From Microbispora hainanensis (GTDB lineage Bacteria; Actinomycetota; Actinomycetes; Streptosporangiales; Streptosporangiaceae): a stretch of 64,000 nucleotides of DNA. The DNA is taken from positions 1 through 64,000 of the forward strand of contig NZ_VIRM01000048.1 of the NCBI RefSeq assembly GCF_006874475.1, given 5' to 3'. The position numbers and the translations under genes were made by a program. The notes beneath the pieces are model-generated. The model was not told the origin of the DNA and ran no database searches. It saw nothing but the letters and a program-made list of their open reading frames with translations. Numbering within the stretch: the first letter of the stretch is position 1; every line of letters starts with the position of its first letter. Positions 61,976-64,000 of the stretch are shown here, piece by piece.

Positions 61976-63223
61976 TCAGTAGCCGTAGCGGTTCTTCAGG
62001 TGCCGCCAGACGTCGCGCAGCATCCACGCGTCGAACTCGGTGATCGACGTGGCCGAGCCCGCCTTCATGAGGAAGCAGCACTGCCCGGCCGGGGTCCAGT
62101 CGTAGAAGTCGTCCAGGCCGAAGCTGTGTCCGATCTCGTGGAGGAGGATGTGGATGTCGTCGCTGCCGAGGTTGTCCACCAGATACTCGCTGCCGACGCG
62201 CTGTCCCCAGGCGCCTCCCATGCCGCCGCTCATGCCCTCGGTGAGCCACAGGGACATGTCGTAGTGGTGGGAGGGACCGCCCGGGCAGTTCGGGTATGCG
62301 CCCGACTGGTCGAACAGGCGCCCGCACGGCTCGGCGCACTGCGGCGCGTTCTCGCTCAGATCGCCGACGTACACGTCCACCGAGTCGTCGTTCCACTGCA
62401 GCAGGGAGCGGTCGCGTACGGCCCAGCCGACCACCTTCACCGGCACGTCCGCGTACGGCCAGCCGTTGTGGCCCGCCATCACGTCCGTCCACTTCTTGAA
62501 CGACCTGGCCAGCGCGGCCTCGATCTTGTCGCGCAGCTCCGCCGAGACCGGGGCGCCGGAGTCCCAGCGGACGCAGTAGTCGACGCTGCCGCCGTTGGCC
62601 ATGATCTGGTCCCAGGCGTAGTTGCGATAGCCGTACAGGTCGGGGTTGACGGACTCGGCGTGCCGCCGGACCTCGTCGAGCGGGGCGACCAGGTCGGCGG
62701 GCGGGCTCCAGGTGCTCTGCTGTCCGGCGGTGTCGGCGAGGGCCTTGATCTCCAGCAGCCCGACCGACGCCTGGCCGCTGCGCAGGACGACGCGCAGCCT
62801 GGTGGTGGTGACGGCGGGGAACGTGACGGTGTTGTAGGTGTCGGCCGCGATCGGGTAGGCGGCGGGAATGTCGTCGTACGCCGCGCCGTTCCAGCTCTCG
62901 AGCTTCCAGGAGGCCGGCAGCCGGACGCCGCCTCCGTCGTCGAAGAAGTAGACCTGCACCGAGGAGATCGTCTGGGCGGACGGCCACGTCAGCTGGGCCC
63001 ACTGTTCGCCGGCCTCCGGCCAGGTGCCCCAGCGGCGGTTTTGCGTCTCGTCGGAGCGGGCCGGGTCGATGCCGTCGTTGACGGCGGCCACGCTCTCCCA
63101 GGGCGAGGTGTAGGAGGCCGAGGCGGTGGCCGACGGTGCCACGTCCATGACGGCGGCGTCGGCATGCGCGGGCGCGAGCAGGAAGCCTGCGACCAGCGCG
63201 AAAACGGCGAGCAATCGCCTCAT
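61976..63223 (-). CDS. Secreted zincin metalloprotease with discoidin-like domain
   Basis: The 415-residue protein has a signal peptide (MRRLLAVFALVAGFLLAPAH to ADAA), a discoidin/F5-8C-like sugar-binding domain (residues 30-165: SPWESVAAVNDGIDP, TTRLRVVLRSGQASVGLLEI) and a metalloprotease domain with HExxHxxGxxD in LLHEIGHSFGLDDFYDW and a Met-turn in CCFLMKAGS. It is probably a matrixin-like extracellular protease. Six further cysteines suggest disulfides. ATG 63223. It follows the S15 peptidase upstream on the same strand but with a 216-base spacer. Confidence 0.87.
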   Translation of the reverse strand: MRRLLAVFALVAGFLLAPAHADAAVMDVAPSATASASYTSPWESVAAVNDGIDPARSDETQNRRWGTWPEAGEQWAQLTWPSAQTISSVQVYFFDDGGGVRLPASWKLESWNGAAYDDIPAAYPIAADTYNTVTFPAVTTTRLRVVLRSGQASVGLLEIKALADTAGQQSTWSPPADLVAPLDEVRRHAESVNPDLYGYRNYAWDQIMANGGSVDYCVRWDSGAPVSAELRDKIEAALARSFKKWTDVMAGHNGWPYADVPVKVVGWAVRDRSLLQWNDDSVDVYVGDLSENAPQCAEPCGRLFDQSGAYPNCPGGPSHHYDMSLWLTEGMSGGMGGAWGQRVGSEYLVDNLGSDDIHILLHEIGHSFGLDDFYDWTPAGQCCFLMKAGSATSITEFDAWMLRDVWRHLKNRYGY

Positions 63224-63382
63224 GCCTGTCTCCTTCGCGGCTGCGCGCTCACCGGCCGCTGTCGGGGGAAGTGCTGTGGAGCGGGAGTGATCTGAGTTTT
63301 TTCCGCCACAAAAGGGGTGTCAAGCCCCTATCCGGAATGATGTGACAGACGGGGTCGCGAGCCGGCAGGGCTCTCGCGAGGG

Positions 63383-63475
63383 GTGAACCGGTGGATTTTG
63401 GGATAAACCGCTTATTTTAGGATGACCTAGTTGTTTGAGGATGACGAGGTGGTTTTCGGGATGACAGCGCGTGGA
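63383..63475. repeat. 19-20-nt degenerate tandem array in the transporter leader
   Basis: GATGACC-like heads (GTGAACC 63383, GATAAACC 63402, GATGACC 63421, GATGACG 63440, GATGACA 63460) recur every 19-20 bases, each followed by a T-rich half. The array ends at the GTG start of the transporter gene. Confidence 0.65.
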
Positions 63476-64000
63476 TGACAGGGCGGCCGGGTGTCCGCCG
63501 GCTCCGTACGGCGAGGCGGTCCGGAATGAGCCCGTGGTTGGCGATGAGCCGGCGGGTCGCGACGAGCCGGTGGTCCGGGACAGGGCGCGGCCGGAGGGCG
63601 ACGCGGCACCGGGCAGCCCGGTGAAGCAGCGGCAGGGCCACGCCCGATCCGCCACGTGGACACGCCGCCTGGCCGTCACCGCACTGGTGCTGGCCGCGCT
63701 CAACCTCCGCCCTGTTGTCACCAGCCTCGGGCCCGTGCTCGAAGAGGCCCGCGCCGCCCTCGGGATGAGCGCCACCATCGCCGGGCTGCTCACGTCCGTG
63801 CCGGCGGTGTGCTTCGCGCTGGTCGGCTCGGCCGCGCCGCGCCTGGCCCGCCGGTTCGGACCGGACGGCGTCGTCTTCGCCGGGATGGCCGCGGTGGCGC
63901 TCGGGCTCGCCGTGCGGCCGTTCGTCGGCACCACCCCGGTCTTCCTCACGCTGAGCGGCCTCGCCCTGGCCGGGATCGCGGTCGCCAACGTGCTGCTGCC
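63471..64000 (+). CDS. CynX/NimT-type MFS transporter, N-terminal part (runs off the window)
   Basis: The open frame runs from GTG 63471 to the window edge. After a hydrophilic, Asp/Glu/Arg/Pro-rich N-terminus of about 60 residues come membrane segments with the CynX-type motif LAALNLRPVVTSLGPVL, then MSATIAGLLTSVPAVCFALV, SAAPRLARRFG and FAGMAAVALGLAV. The family moves cyanate, nitroimidazoles or small acids. A later start such as the GTG before KQRQGHARSATW would remove the odd N-terminus. Confidence 0.8.
   Translation, partial: MDDRAAGCPPAPYGEAVRNEPVVGDEPAGRDEPVVRDRARPEGDAAPGSPVKQRQGHARSATWTRRLAVTALVLAALNLRPVVTSLGPVLEEARAALGMSATIAGLLTSVPAVCFALVGSAAPRLARRFGPDGVVFAGMAAVALGLAVRPFVGTTPVFLTLSGLALAGIAVANVLL

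Overview
The window is uniformly GC-rich with long ORFs on both strands, GTG/TTG starts and strong purine ribosome sites. Gene content (Zur next to an alpha2 GlyRS, dgt, dnaG followed by an RpoD-family sigma factor, pyruvate phosphate dikinase, ECF41-type sigma factors, a QcrAB pair, TAP-like secreted peptidases) indicates a filamentous actinobacterium. I favour Streptosporangiaceae (Streptosporangium, Nonomuraea or Microbispora type); this is inferred from gene content, not from a marker sequence.

Layout. 0-24 kb is mostly conserved chromosome: CGNR regulator, zur, glyS, a solitary clpP, a secreted TAP-type hydrolase, ppdK with two DasR-like operators upstream, an M14 carboxypeptidase with a broken C-terminus, dgt, a LysR/SDR pair, a LytM-fold lipoprotein without zinc ligands, dnaG and the sigma factor. 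20.6-24.1 kb is a persulfide-detoxification module (CstR-type repressor, persulfide dioxygenase-rhodanese, rhodanese-membrane protein, TauE/SafE exporter) with three copies of one GC-palindrome operator. A tRNA-Asn follows at 24.73 kb, and behind it a relic zone (IS256-type transposase tail, two truncated TPR proteins). 26.9-33.3 kb carries a bacterial nitric oxide synthase oxygenase, an enoyl-CoA hydratase, galK, catalase, a VOC protein and an AraC regulator.

33.4-38.6 kb is one leftward operon for PTS uptake of a polyol or sugar (DeoR regulator, PfkB kinase, mannitol-type EIIC, EIIB and EIIA, zinc alcohol dehydrogenase, HPr). Its promoter has three GTTT-type repeats spaced 11 bp apart. 38.7-45.5 kb holds three ECF41-like sigma genes (one degenerate) and an orphan qcrAB pair without qcrC.

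46.1-58.3 kb is the highlight: a phenazine biosynthetic cluster. A ParB/StrR-like regulator precedes phzB-C-D-E-F-G (three coding overlaps/tight junctions), a Baeyer-Villiger-type monooxygenase resembling the phenazine N-oxygenases, a small ABM-fold protein with a predicted leaderless promoter, a PhzS-like hydroxylase and an AzoR-type flavoprotein. The set matches what is needed for a 1,6-dihydroxyphenazine N-oxide of the iodinin type; no O-methyltransferase for myxin is present. 58.5-64 kb has a Nudix-like protein, two secreted peptidases and the start of a CynX/NimT-type MFS transporter running off the window.

A window-wide oddity is short tandem repeats, often 14 nt long, that overlap gene ends and repeat the stop codon (clpP, enoyl-CoA hydratase, NOS, the zinc dehydrogenase, the persulfide dioxygenase, the LytM lipoprotein), plus similar arrays inside the phenazine region.
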